Shown piece after piece: positions 1-8,637 of a stretch of 64,000 nt of DNA. The notes under the pieces are model-generated. The model was not told the origin of the DNA, did not search any database, and worked only from the letters and a program-made list of their open reading frames with translations. Within the stretch, counting starts at the first letter, position 1; the number at the start of each line of letters is the position of its first letter. Source of the DNA: Candidatus Devosia phytovorans. Its GTDB lineage: Bacteria > Pseudomonadota > Alphaproteobacteria > Rhizobiales > Devosiaceae. Both the position numbers and the translations under genes were made by a program. The stretch is taken from the NCBI GenBank assembly GCA_029202405.1, contig CP119312.1, forward strand, positions 2,051,001-2,115,000, in the 5' to 3' direction.

Positions 1-2
1 AC

Positions 3-1808
3 TGTATCGATGATCGCGAGCAGCGCATCGGCTGGAAGGTCAACACCTCCAGCATCACCTATAATTCCGAGGATGGCTCGCTCTATCTGGAGCAGCCGAC
101 GCTCGAAGTACTCGGCCTGCCGGTGGCCTGGCTGCCGTATCTGTGGATTCCTGATCTTAGTGCCAGCACGGTGGAAGGCTTCCGGACGCCGAACTACAGC
201 TACACCGATGAAGTCGGGCACAAGGTCGAAGTCCCCTACTACGCCTATTCAAGCCGCTGGACCGACGTCATCCTGACGCCAACCTTCATGACGCGGCAGG
301 GTTTCCTGCTCGGCGCCGAATGGCTGCAGCGCTTCGACAATGGCGCGTTCCAGATCAAGGCATCGGGCCTTTATCAGTGGGAAAAGGAAGCCTTCGGCTT
401 TGCCGACGCTCAGCGCGACTGGCGCGGAGCGATCCAGACATCGGGTTCGTTCACCCCGATCGAGAACTGGACCGCAGGCTGGAGCTACACCGAATTCACC
501 GATGCGGCCTATCTCGACGACTATGGGCTGACTACGGGCACATCGAGCGTCAATCAGGTCTATGCGACCAATGTAACCGATGACACTTTCCTCGACGTGC
601 GGGTGCAAAAGTTCAACCGGATCGGCGACTATACCGATATCGACCAGGGCGAGCAGGCAGCCACGCTCCCCGCCGTGCGGTTCAACCACATTCAGGAACT
701 CGCGCCCGGCAATGGCCGCGTCGAGATCAGCGGGCGCCTGCTGGGCGTGCAGCGCGAATATGACTCGACCACGTCGTCGAATGGCGTGCCCTATATCTTC
801 GGCTATTCCGGCGGTCGGCAGCATGCCAGCGTCCAGGCCGGCTGGCAGAACCAGTATATCGGCGGCGGCGGGTTCGTGGCGACGCCCTATCTGGGTGGCC
901 GTACAGACTTTGCCTATTACGATGGCACCAGCGCCGATCCGACGCAGCCGGGCGAGACGTCGCTGTTCAGCCTGACGCCGATCGCGGCCATGGATGTGCG
1001 CTTTCCGGTGGCGGCCAATGACGGCTCGACCGTACATCTGATCGAGCCGATCGCCCAGCTGGCCTATCGCGGCTCGGGCACGACGTCGGTCGGCATCACC
1101 AATGACGATGCGCAGAGCTTCGTCTTCGATGACACCAACCTCTTCAGCTACAACCGCTTCTCCGGCTATGACCGGCAGGAGACGGGGCTGCGCCTCAATG
1201 TGGGTGGTCGCTACCAGGCCAATTTCATCGACGGCAGTTATATCGAGCTGGTCGCTGGCCAGAGCTTCCACCTGGCGGGCGAGAATGCCTTCGACACGGT
1301 GGACCAGGCGCAGACGGGCGTCGGCGCGGGCCTCAGCGGCACGGCGTCCTATGCCGTGCTGGGCGCCTATGCAGGCTTTGAAAGCGGCATCAGGGCGGGC
1401 GGCAAGCTGCAGGTCGATACCGAGGAGCCGGCGATCACCCGCGCATCGCTGTCGGCCGGTTATGCCAATGACGGCTGGGCGGCCACGGCGGACTATAATT
1501 TCATCGCGGCCAACGAAGCGGCTGGCGTGGTCATGGACCAGCACGAAATCGGCGGTTCGGTGACCGTGCCGGTGGCCGAATACTGGTCGCTCCAGGCGCG
1601 GACCTATTGGGACATCGCCTCGAACAACTACCTGCAGGTCGGCGGCGGCGTGACCTATGATGACGGGTATTTGATGATCGGCGCCGACGCCTATCGCAAC
1701 GGGCCGACCCATACCTCGCCCGACGAGACCCGCGTCACGGCTTCGTTCAAGCTCAAGGCCCCGGCGGGTCTGGACTTCGGCTTTGCCACCAACGCCGTGG
1801 TTGAGTAA
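3..1808 (+). CDS. lptD: LPS-assembly outer membrane protein LptD, C-terminal part (5' end outside window)
   Basis: LptD forms the outer-membrane beta-barrel that, plugged by LptE, inserts lipopolysaccharide into the outer leaflet. The reading frame is open from base 3 with no start, so the gene begins upstream; about 601 codons remain against 750-800 usual in alphaproteobacteria. The segment around LEVLGLPVAWLPYLWIPD (codons 36-53 of the visible part) matches the conserved passage between the periplasmic jellyroll and the barrel. The rest alternates aromatic and polar residues as expected for long beta strands. It is followed by a SurA-like gene, pdxA and rsmA, the usual rhizobial order. Assignment rests on this motif, barrel character and context. 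Confidence 0.88.
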   Translation, partial: CIDDREQRIGWKVNTSSITYNSEDGSLYLEQPTLEVLGLPVAWLPYLWIPDLSASTVEGFRTPNYSYTDEVGHKVEVPYYAYSSRWTDVILTPTFMTRQGFLLGAEWLQRFDNGAFQIKASGLYQWEKEAFGFADAQRDWRGAIQTSGSFTPIENWTAGWSYTEFTDAAYLDDYGLTTGTSSVNQVYATNVTDDTFLDVRVQKFNRIGDYTDIDQGEQAATLPAVRFNHIQELAPGNGRVEISGRLLGVQREYDSTTSSNGVPYIFGYSGGRQHASVQAGWQNQYIGGGGFVATPYLGGRTDFAYYDGTSADPTQPGETSLFSLTPIAAMDVRFPVAANDGSTVHLIEPIAQLAYRGSGTTSVGITNDDAQSFVFDDTNLFSYNRFSGYDRQETGLRLNVGGRYQANFIDGSYIELVAGQSFHLAGENAFDTVDQAQTGVGAGLSGTASYAVLGAYAGFESGIRAGGKLQVDTEEPAITRASLSAGYANDGWAATADYNFIAANEAAGVVMDQHEIGGSVTVPVAEYWSLQARTYWDIASNNYLQVGGGVTYDDGYLMIGADAYRNGPTHTSPDETRVTASFKLKAPAGLDFGFATNAVVE

Positions 1809-1904
1809 ACTTCTATCGGATTTTGGCCTCATTCATGGGGCAATTGACAGCGCGATATTCCCGCCCCATTGAGGGTTGGGTGGATCCATGCGAGGCGAAT
1901 GACT

Positions 1905-2798
1905 ATGGCCATGAATTTTCTGGGGCGCGCAGCCAGCGCCATGATCGTGGGTGCAGTGCTGACCATGGGCGCCGCCATGCCTGCCGTGGCGCAGAATGTG
2001 CGCGCGACCGTCAATGGCACCCCCATCACCGACATGCAGGTGGCGCAGCGCCAGCGGCTGTTCCAGATGGAAGGCAATAGCGGCGGTTCGGCCGGTGCCC
2101 TCAAGCAGCTGGTCGACGAAGCCATCCAGATTTCGGAAGCCAAGCGCATCGGCATCACGGTCAGCAATACGCAGGTCGACGAGGCCAAGCAGCAGATCGC
2201 CCGCAACATGAACCTCAGCCAGGACCGCCTGATTGCCATGCTGCAGCAAGGTGGCGTGGGCATCGAAACGCTGGAAGACCGGCTGCGCGCCGCCATCGCC
2301 TGGAATGCCATCACCGAGCAGGTGGTGATGCCGCAGGTGCAGATCTCGGAACTCCAGCTCGACCAGGAAGCCGCCAGCCAGGTGCAGGATTACCAGACCT
2401 TCGATTACATCCTCAAGGAAGTGATCTTTGTCGGTGGTGGCGGCCGGTCGAGCCAGGCCAACAATTATCGCTCAAAATTCAGTGGCTGTGACACGGCCGT
2501 CGACCTGTCGCTCGGCTTTACCGATGCGGCCGTGGTGGACGTCGGTCGCCGCCATGCCACGCAGATGCCCGAGGCAATTGCCAAGGAACTGGCGGGCCTC
2601 AATGTCGGCGGCATCACCAAGCCGCGCGCCACCCAGACCGGACTTTCCATGCTGGCCGTCTGCGAGAAGACCCAGGCGCAGGACCTGACCTTCATCAAGA
2701 GCGACCTGCGCGCCGAGCAGGGCAACGACGCCCTCTCCGGACAGGTGACCGCCTATATGGACAAGCTGCGCAGCGAAGCCAAGATCATCTACAACTAA
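1905..2798 (+). CDS. SurA-like periplasmic chaperone (SurA N-terminal domain protein)
   Basis: Predicted periplasmic folding factor for outer-membrane proteins, 297 residues. The first 30 residues form a signal peptide ending in AVAQ. A SurA N-terminal-like chaperone domain follows (about residues 31-150: VNGTPITDMQV..., then a helical region with LKQLVDEAIQISEAKRIGI). The C-terminal third (about 165-270) sits where a parvulin domain is expected but shows no clear parvulin signature, so isomerase activity is doubtful. ATG 1905 was chosen because GAGGCG lies 7 bases upstream and the signal peptide starts there; an upstream TTG (1869) and ATG 1899 are less likely. The position between lptD and pdxA mirrors surA in other proteobacteria. 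Confidence 0.82.
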   Translation: MAMNFLGRAASAMIVGAVLTMGAAMPAVAQNVRATVNGTPITDMQVAQRQRLFQMEGNSGGSAGALKQLVDEAIQISEAKRIGITVSNTQVDEAKQQIARNMNLSQDRLIAMLQQGGVGIETLEDRLRAAIAWNAITEQVVMPQVQISELQLDQEAASQVQDYQTFDYILKEVIFVGGGGRSSQANNYRSKFSGCDTAVDLSLGFTDAAVVDVGRRHATQMPEAIAKELAGLNVGGITKPRATQTGLSMLAVCEKTQAQDLTFIKSDLRAEQGNDALSGQVTAYMDKLRSEAKIIYN

Positions 2799-2805
2799 GC
2801 CATAC

Positions 2806-2826
2806 GGGCCCGCCAAGAGCGGGCCC
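2806..2826 (+). terminator. GC-rich hairpin between surA-like and pdxA
   Basis: Perfect 8-bp inverted repeat GGGCCCGC / GCGGGCCC with a 5-base loop, 7 bases after the stop of the SurA-like gene. It lacks a proper T-run, so it may be a partial terminator or an mRNA 3'-end stabiliser rather than a full stop before pdxA. Confidence 0.5.
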
Positions 2827-2847
2827 TAAGCTTTCATGGGGGCCGAG

Positions 2848-3846
2848 ATGGACAAGCCGCTAGCCATCAGCATGGGCGAGCCGGCAGGCGCCGGCCCCGA
2901 TATCATCCTTGACCTTTATGCCCGACGGGGAGAGCTCAACCTCCCCGCGTTCTGCGTTTTCGGCCATGCCGATTTTCTCGCCGCACGGGCGCAGCGGCTG
3001 GGGCTGGATATTGCCATTGCCCAGGTCGAGCCAGCCGAGGCCATCGACGTTTTCACCGAGGCGCTGCCCGTCGTCAGCCTCGAGGGCCTGGTGCCCGACA
3101 AGCCGGGACAGGTGTCGCCGTTGTCGGCGAAGGTGGTGATCCGCTCGATCGAAGAGGCCGTGACGGCGACGCTGACCGGGGCCTGCCGCGGGCTGGTGAC
3201 AGGACCGATCCACAAGGCCGGCCTCTACAATGCCGGGTTCAAACATCCGGGGCATACTGAATTCCTGGCCGAGCTCTGCGCCAATGGCGGCGAGCAAAGG
3301 CTGCCGGTGATGATGCTGGCGCATGGCGGGCTGCGCAGCGTGCCGGTCACCATCCACGTGCCGATCCGCGACGTGCCGAACCTGCTGACGAAAGAGCTGG
3401 TGGCCGAGACCATTCGCGTGGTCGCCTATGACCTGAAACATCGTTTCGGCATTGCCGCGCCGCAGATCGGGGTGGCGGGGCTCAATCCGCATGCCGGCGA
3501 AGGCGGGGCGATCGGACGCGAGGATCTCGAAATCATCGGGCCGGCGGTGGCGCAATTGCAATTCGAGGGGCTTGATGTGACCGGCCCCCTGCCCGCCGAT
3601 ACGCTGTTCTATCCGGCGCACTGGGCGCGCTATGACGCCGTGGTGGCCATGTATCACGATCAGGCGCTGATCCCGATCAAGACCGTGGCTTTCGACGAGG
3701 CGGTCAATGTTACGCTGGGCCTGCCCATCGTGCGGACCTCGCCCGACCATGGCACGGCCTTCGATCTGGCGGGGACAGGCCGAGCTTCGCCAGCGAGTTT
3801 TCTTGCGGCCATCCGCATGGCCGATGTAATGACCACGGCATCATGA
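2848..3846 (+). CDS. pdxA: 4-hydroxythreonine-4-phosphate dehydrogenase PdxA
   Basis: NAD-dependent, metal-requiring oxidation of 4-phosphohydroxy-L-threonine in the DXP-dependent pyridoxal phosphate pathway; cytosolic homodimer. Family landmarks are all present: N-terminal SMGEPAGAGPDI, the metal/substrate segment GPIHKAGLYNAGFKHPGHTE, GLNPHAGEGG, MYHDQALIPIK and the C-terminal VRTSPDHGTAFDLAG. The histidines of HPGHTE, NPHAG and MYHDQ correspond to the metal-site region. Length (332 residues) is normal. ATG 2848 is preferred, with a G-rich stretch 5 bases upstream; ATG 2836, four codons earlier, is possible. The stop overlaps the rsmA start by 4 bases, so the two are translationally coupled. 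Confidence 0.95.
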   Translation: MDKPLAISMGEPAGAGPDIILDLYARRGELNLPAFCVFGHADFLAARAQRLGLDIAIAQVEPAEAIDVFTEALPVVSLEGLVPDKPGQVSPLSAKVVIRSIEEAVTATLTGACRGLVTGPIHKAGLYNAGFKHPGHTEFLAELCANGGEQRLPVMMLAHGGLRSVPVTIHVPIRDVPNLLTKELVAETIRVVAYDLKHRFGIAAPQIGVAGLNPHAGEGGAIGREDLEIIGPAVAQLQFEGLDVTGPLPADTLFYPAHWARYDAVVAMYHDQALIPIKTVAFDEAVNVTLGLPIVRTSPDHGTAFDLAGTGRASPASFLAAIRMADVMTTAS

Positions 3847-4703
3847 GCCAAATCGACAATCTGCCGCCGCTGCGCGAAGTCATCGCCGAGCATGGCCTGC
3901 GGGCCAAAAAGGAACTCGGGCAGAATTTTCTGCTCGACCTCAACCTCACCGCGCGCATTGCGCGTGTCGCGGGATCGCTCGAAGGCGTGCGCGTCATCGA
4001 GGTTGGTCCGGGCCCCGGCGGGCTGACGCGGGCGCTGCTGGCCGAGGGCGCCAAGGAAGTCATCGCCATCGAGCGCGACCCGCGGGCCCTCCCCGCGCTG
4101 GCGCAGGTGGCCGAGGCCTATCCCGGCCGCCTGACAGTGATCAGCGGCGATGCCATGGAAATGGACTATCGCGCGCTGGCCGATGGGCCGACGCGGATCA
4201 TCGCCAACCTGCCCTATAATATCGCGACGCCGCTTCTCACAGGCTGGCTGACCATGGATCCGTGGCCGAGCTTTTTCGAGAGCCTGACGCTGATGTTCCA
4301 GCGCGAGGTCGCGGAACGCATCTGCGCCAAGCCGGGCGAGGATCCCTACGGCCGGCTGGGCGTGCTGGCCGGCTGGCGCACCGATGCGCGGATCGCCTTC
4401 AATGTCGGCCGCCAGGCCTTTGTGCCGCCACCGAACGTGACGTCGGCCGTGGTGCATCTGACGCCAAAGCCGGTAGGCGAGGACGTGACGGTGAAAAACC
4501 TCGAGCATATCACCCGCGCCGCCTTCGGGCAGCGCCGCAAGATGGTGCGGCAGAGCCTCAAGGCCGCCGGCGTGGCTGTGGAGGGGCTGCTCACGGCCGC
4601 GAGCCTCAAGGGCGACGAGCGGGCAGAAGACCTGCCCATCGAGGCCTTTTTGGCCATGGCACGGGCGCTGCCCGAGCTGCGCAGGGCCCAGCAGGCGAGC
4701 TAG
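3843..4703 (+). CDS. rsmA: 16S rRNA (adenine1518-N6/adenine1519-N6)-dimethyltransferase RsmA/KsgA
   Basis: Dimethylates two adjacent adenines in the 3'-terminal hairpin of 16S rRNA during small-subunit assembly, using S-adenosylmethionine. Seen: KKELGQNFLLD (22-32), the SAM-binding loop VGPGPGGLT (54-62) and the catalytic NLPY (122-125), followed by the typical C-terminal helical domain with FGQRRKMVRQSLK. At 286 residues it has the expected length. Start ATGA overlaps the pdxA stop. It runs convergently into the DUF4037 gene with only 3 bases between stops. Confidence 0.96.
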   Translation: MSQIDNLPPLREVIAEHGLRAKKELGQNFLLDLNLTARIARVAGSLEGVRVIEVGPGPGGLTRALLAEGAKEVIAIERDPRALPALAQVAEAYPGRLTVISGDAMEMDYRALADGPTRIIANLPYNIATPLLTGWLTMDPWPSFFESLTLMFQREVAERICAKPGEDPYGRLGVLAGWRTDARIAFNVGRQAFVPPPNVTSAVVHLTPKPVGEDVTVKNLEHITRAAFGQRRKMVRQSLKAAGVAVEGLLTAASLKGDERAEDLPIEAFLAMARALPELRRAQQAS

Positions 4704-4706
4704 ATC

Positions 4707-5774
4707 CTAGCCTGGCATCTGTCGCATGACACGTTGCGAGAGAGCAGGATCGACCAGCAGCGCGGTGAGGTCGCTAACCTGATCGAGTGATCCGATCACC
4801 GGACGTGCCCTGAGCTCGGGGTCTTCTATCGCGGCCATCGCCGCGGCAACCGCGTCGTGGGCATTGATGGTGTTGAACGGCCGATCATAATAGGGGCCGA
4901 CCACGGGCTGGAAAGCAGCGCGGTCCATGGCCTTCTGCCGCTCCGCCAAAACCACATAAGCTGCGGCAAGGGCGTCGCCTCGCTCGTCCCATGCATCGGC
5001 GGCAATCGCCTGCAAAAGGTGTGGCGAAAGCTGCGCGGCAAGCGGCAGCCTGGCGAAACTGCTGCCGAACCACTTAGGGTAAGGGGCATAACGGCCCTCC
5101 AGCAGAAAAGCCATGCGCATCACCTCCCGCACCAGCCGGGCAGCGATCACGCGAGAGCCAAGCTCATCACCCACCTGCCCTGCGCGACCGACAAAGGCCT
5201 GTTCCTCGGCAATGCGCCGCCACTGGCAGGCGATTTTGTACAGCCACACATCGTCAGGAAAATAGGCGAGACGCCGGCGTGCCGCGCTCAGATGACCGTC
5301 GTCGTCGTGGAACACGGCCCCTGCGGTAAAGGCAAGGAGCTGCTGTTCGGCAAAACCCAGCCATTGCGCCGTGCCGAGATTGTCCACCGAGCGGACAGCG
5401 AGTTGGCGTTCAAGGCTGGACTCAAGGGTATGGAACTCCAAGCCGTGGTCGAGCACGCCCGCCGCCCCTGCGCCATTGGCGGGCGCATGCGGTCGGCTTC
5501 TCCACCCAATTGGCTCACCAAGATAGGTGGGCGGGGCCTCGGCTGAAAAAGCCTCGACCATTCGACGAGCGTAAGCCTCGAAATCTTCTTCGGTGAGGAA
5601 GATGTGTACACGCGGCCCCCAATTGTGGTCGCGGGAGGTTTCGTCGTCGAAGCCAAGCAGCTCTGAGCCATAGCCACCAATAGCTGCGGCGTGGCGCAGG
5701 CCGGGCGCAGCCCTGCCGAGCCACGGCCGGACGATATCTGCGTAGAAGCGACGCGACAGCTCGATGCCCTGCAT
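4707..5774 (-). CDS. DUF4037 domain protein (nucleotidyltransferase-like fold), function unknown
   Basis: Protein of 355 residues. The segment GSELLGFDDETSRDHNWG (36-53) matches the hallmark of DUF4037 proteins, whose N-terminal part resembles nucleotidyltransferase-fold enzymes; the GSE...D.D pattern could be a degenerate GS/DxD metal site. The remainder is helical with many Trp and Tyr residues. No signal peptide or membrane segment is visible, so it is probably cytosolic. It lies alone, convergent with rsmA, and 57 bases separate it from the MFS gene upstream. Its substrate is unknown; the family was recognised from memory, not by search. Confidence 0.7.
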   Translation of the reverse strand: MQGIELSRRFYADIVRPWLGRAAPGLRHAAAIGGYGSELLGFDDETSRDHNWGPRVHIFLTEEDFEAYARRMVEAFSAEAPPTYLGEPIGWRSRPHAPANGAGAAGVLDHGLEFHTLESSLERQLAVRSVDNLGTAQWLGFAEQQLLAFTAGAVFHDDDGHLSAARRRLAYFPDDVWLYKIACQWRRIAEEQAFVGRAGQVGDELGSRVIAARLVREVMRMAFLLEGRYAPYPKWFGSSFARLPLAAQLSPHLLQAIAADAWDERGDALAAAYVVLAERQKAMDRAAFQPVVGPYYDRPFNTINAHDAVAAAMAAIEDPELRARPVIGSLDQVSDLTALLVDPALSQRVMRQMPG

Positions 5775-5831
5775 TTATCCTCCTCTGCTCCCTAACCATA
5801 GAGGCCGGAACGCGCCATTTGAAGGCTCTCT

Positions 5832-7073
5832 TCAGACGCCCGCTGGCGGTTCGGCCGGTCTTTCCGGCATGGCCAGCGGTGGCAGGACCATCAGGCGGAA
5901 GGCGACGAGCAGGGCGGCGATGGCGGCGCCGCCGCTGACCAGCATGACGCCGTTCCAGCCCATGCCCACCCAGGCATAGCCGCCCAACGTGCCCAGCACG
6001 GACGAGCCGAGATAGTAGGCGAACAGATAGATGGCCGAGGCCTGGGCCCGGCCGACCAGTGCGCGCCGCGCCACCCAGGCGCTGGCGATGCCATGGGCGG
6101 CGAAATAGCCAATGGTGGCGATGGCGAGCCCGATGATGATGACCGGAGTTGAGGGCACCAGGGTCAGGGCCACGCCAATGCCCATGGTCAGCACCAGCGT
6201 CCAGTAGACTTTCCGGCGCCCGAGCCGCTGGGCGAGACCACCGGCCCAGGTCGAGCTGATGCTGCCCAGCAGATAGACCAGGAAGATGGCCGAGATCACC
6301 GCGTGGCTGAGTTCGAAGGGCGGCAGGGCGAGGCGGAAACCGGCGTAGTTGTAGAGCGTGACGAAGCTGCCCATCAAAAGGAAAGCCGAGAGGAAGAGCC
6401 AGGGCAGGCCCTCGTCGCGGAACTGGATGCGGATCAGCCGACCGAGATCGCGCAGTCCCAGTCGCGAGCGAGCGGAGTGATGCGGGGTTGGCAGAAGCAG
6501 GACGACGGCGATGGCCGCGGCGGCGATCATGACGCCAAGCACAAGCAAAGCGGGTCGCCAGGTGATCCAGTCAGCGAGCACGCCAGAGATCAGCCGGCCG
6601 GACATGCCGCCGATCGCCGTGCCACCGATATAGAGGCCCATGGAAAAGCCCAAGGCTTCGGGGTCCATCTCCTCGGCCAGATAGACCATGGCGACAGCCG
6701 GCAGGCCGGAGAGGGTCAGCCCCATCAGGGCGCGAATGGCGACCAGTGTTTCCCAAGTCGGCGCGAAGGGCAGCATGAGGCCCAGCACTGCGGTGGAGAT
6801 GATGGCCCAGACCATCAAAAGCTTGCGCCCTACCCGGTCGGCGACGAGGCTGGCAAACAGCAGGGCGACCGCGAGCGTCGCCGTGGTCACCGAAAGCGAG
6901 AGCGAGCTCTGGCCGGCATTGAGGCCGAACTGCTCGGCAAAGATCGGCAGCAGCGGCTGGACCGAATAGAGCGTGGCGAAGATCGCGAAGGCCGAGAGGA
7001 AGAAGGCGATATTGGCGCGGATGAACTCCGGCGTGCCGCGTCGGATGACTGTGGGGAGGTGAGGCTCAGTCAT
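5832..7073 (-). CDS. MFS transporter, YnfM/AraJ-like efflux type
   Basis: Inner-membrane secondary transporter of 413 residues with about 12 hydrophobic segments. The loop after the second segment reads LVADRVGRKLLM, the major-facilitator GXXXDRXGRR-like motif between TM2 and TM3. YSVQPLLPIFAEQFGL in TM1 is typical of the YnfM-like subgroup, usually annotated as drug or sugar efflux. The gene is co-directional with gmk, 26 bases behind it, so it may be read from the gmk transcript. The substrate cannot be told from sequence. Confidence 0.85.
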   Translation of the reverse strand: MTEPHLPTVIRRGTPEFIRANIAFFLSAFAIFATLYSVQPLLPIFAEQFGLNAGQSSLSLSVTTATLAVALLFASLVADRVGRKLLMVWAIISTAVLGLMLPFAPTWETLVAIRALMGLTLSGLPAVAMVYLAEEMDPEALGFSMGLYIGGTAIGGMSGRLISGVLADWITWRPALLVLGVMIAAAAIAVVLLLPTPHHSARSRLGLRDLGRLIRIQFRDEGLPWLFLSAFLLMGSFVTLYNYAGFRLALPPFELSHAVISAIFLVYLLGSISSTWAGGLAQRLGRRKVYWTLVLTMGIGVALTLVPSTPVIIIGLAIATIGYFAAHGIASAWVARRALVGRAQASAIYLFAYYLGSSVLGTLGGYAWVGMGWNGVMLVSGGAAIAALLVAFRLMVLPPLAMPERPAEPPAGV

Positions 7074-7099
7074 GGTCGCTCACCTCACGCAGAACGTTC

Positions 7100-7744
7100 T
7101 CAAATTGAATCGATCTGACTCTGCAAGTCCTTGACGAAGCTCGTCAAATTGAGCTGGCGTTCACGGTTGAGACGGGCCGAGGCGAGGATGGAGCGGACAC
7201 GCTGGGTCGAGGCTTCGAGGTCTTCATTGACGATGACATAGTCATATTCGCTGAAGTGCTCCATCTCGATGCGCGCGTTCTGCAGGCGTTTCTCGATCGT
7301 GCCGACAGAGTCCTGGGCGCGGCGCTCGAGGCGGGCGCGCAGCTCCTTGATGGTGGGCGGCAGGATGAAGACCGTCACCATGTCCTTGCGGCTGTTCTTG
7401 TAGAGCTGCAGCGTGCCCTGGTAGTCGATATCGAAGAGGATGTCGTTGCCGGCAGCGAGCTGTTCTTCAACCTTGGCGCGCGGCGTGCCGTAGAAATTGC
7501 CGTGCACTTCGGCCGATTCCAGCAGCTCGCCGTCAGCCTGCATGCGCTTGAAGGTCTCGACGTCGATGAAATAGTAGTGCTTTCCCTCGACCTCATCGGT
7601 GCGACGCGCGCGTGTCGTCACCGAGACGGAGAGCCTGATATTGGGATCTGCGCCGAACAGCGCGCGGGAGATCGACGACTTGCCCGCGCCCGAAGGCGAG
7701 GCGATGACCAGCATGACGCCACGGCGCTGAAATTCCATCGCCAT
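7100..7744 (-). CDS. gmk: guanylate kinase
   Basis: Converts GMP and ATP to GDP and ADP in the cytosol. The P-loop SPSGAGKS (residues 16-23) opens a normal 214-residue enzyme. The GMP-binding region includes SVTTRARRTDEVEGKHYYF, and the lid region ERRAQDSVGTIEKRL is present. ATG 7744 (or ATG 7738, better spaced from AGGA) is preferred over a TTG at 7747. The start lies directly behind the yicC stop, so gmk is probably co-transcribed with mltG and yicC. Confidence 0.95.
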   Translation of the reverse strand: MAMEFQRRGVMLVIASPSGAGKSSISRALFGADPNIRLSVSVTTRARRTDEVEGKHYYFIDVETFKRMQADGELLESAEVHGNFYGTPRAKVEEQLAAGNDILFDIDYQGTLQLYKNSRKDMVTVFILPPTIKELRARLERRAQDSVGTIEKRLQNARIEMEHFSEYDYVIVNEDLEASTQRVRSILASARLNRERQLNLTSFVKDLQSQIDSI

Positions 7745-7749
7745 CAATC

Positions 7750-8637
7750 CTATTCGATATTCTGCACTTGCTCGCGTAATTGATCGATCGCCGCCTTGAG
7801 GTCAAGGCCGATGGCGGTCAGCTCCACCGCATTGGATTTGCTGCACAGCGTATTAGCCTCGCGGTTGAATTCCTGGGCCAGGAAATCGAGCTTGCGACCA
7901 ACGGCGCCGCCGTTGCGGATGAGCTGGCGTGCCGCCGCGATATGGGCGGTCAAGCGATCAAGCTCCTCGCGGATATCGGCCTTGGTGGCCAGAAGCAGGG
8001 CTTCCTGCGCCAGACGATCCTCGGACAGGCTGGTGTCCGCAGAAAGGTCGGCGATCTGCTGGCGGAGTTTTGCCAGGATGGTGTCGCGGCTGCGCGCCGG
8101 ATGGGCTTCGGCGCGGGCGACCAGTTCCTCGACTTCGTCGAGCCGCGTCAGGAGAACCTGCGCAATCTGGGTGCCTTCCTGGCGGCGGGTGACGGCCAGG
8201 TCGACCAGAGCCTGCGAAATAGTGGACAGAATGGCCAGTTGCGGCCCCTCGCCCCATTCCCCCTGCCGCTCGCCGCGCTGTTCCAGAACGCCGGGCAGTC
8301 CGAGGATGCCATCGAGGCTGGGCGGCATGGCATCGACCTGTCCCTTGAGCTCGCTGATGGCCGCCAGAACGGTTTCCAGCGCCTTGCGATTGAGGACGAG
8401 GTCTTCGCTGCCGGTTTCGTACTGGACGTTGAGGTTGAGCGTCACCGAGCCACGTGTCAGCGTTTCGGTGATGAGCTGGCGAATTTTGCCCTCGAGCACA
8501 TCGAGGCCGGGCGCCAGCCGCAGGCGAATGTCGAGCCCCCTGCCGTTGACCGTCTTGACCTCGCAGGCAAAGCTCGCGCCACGCACGCCGCCGCTGGCGC
8601 GGGCATAGCCGGTCATGCTGGCGAGCGACTGGCTCAT
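7750..8637 (-). CDS. yicC: YicC family endoribonuclease
   Basis: YicC-family proteins are stress-related endoribonucleases conserved next to gmk. The N-terminus has the family signature SMTGYARA. The C-terminal domain is conserved (EFNREANTLCSKS, then GLDLKAAIDQLREQVQNIE). Length is 295 residues, as expected. The start overlaps the mltG stop by 4 bases and the stop abuts gmk, giving an mltG-yicC-gmk cluster. The internal part is strongly helical and acidic. The enzymatic role is transferred from the family. Confidence 0.93.
   Translation of the reverse strand: MSQSLASMTGYARASGGVRGASFACEVKTVNGRGLDIRLRLAPGLDVLEGKIRQLITETLTRGSVTLNLNVQYETGSEDLVLNRKALETVLAAISELKGQVDAMPPSLDGILGLPGVLEQRGERQGEWGEGPQLAILSTISQALVDLAVTRRQEGTQIAQVLLTRLDEVEELVARAEAHPARSRDTILAKLRQQIADLSADTSLSEDRLAQEALLLATKADIREELDRLTAHIAAARQLIRNGGAVGRKLDFLAQEFNREANTLCSKSNAVELTAIGLDLKAAIDQLREQVQNIE

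Noticed and set aside
249..1832. Long open frame of 527 codons on the minus strand opposite lptD
   Set aside because: Composition (many His, Arg and Asp) is that of an antisense shadow in GC-rich DNA; the plus-strand frame has clear LptD features.
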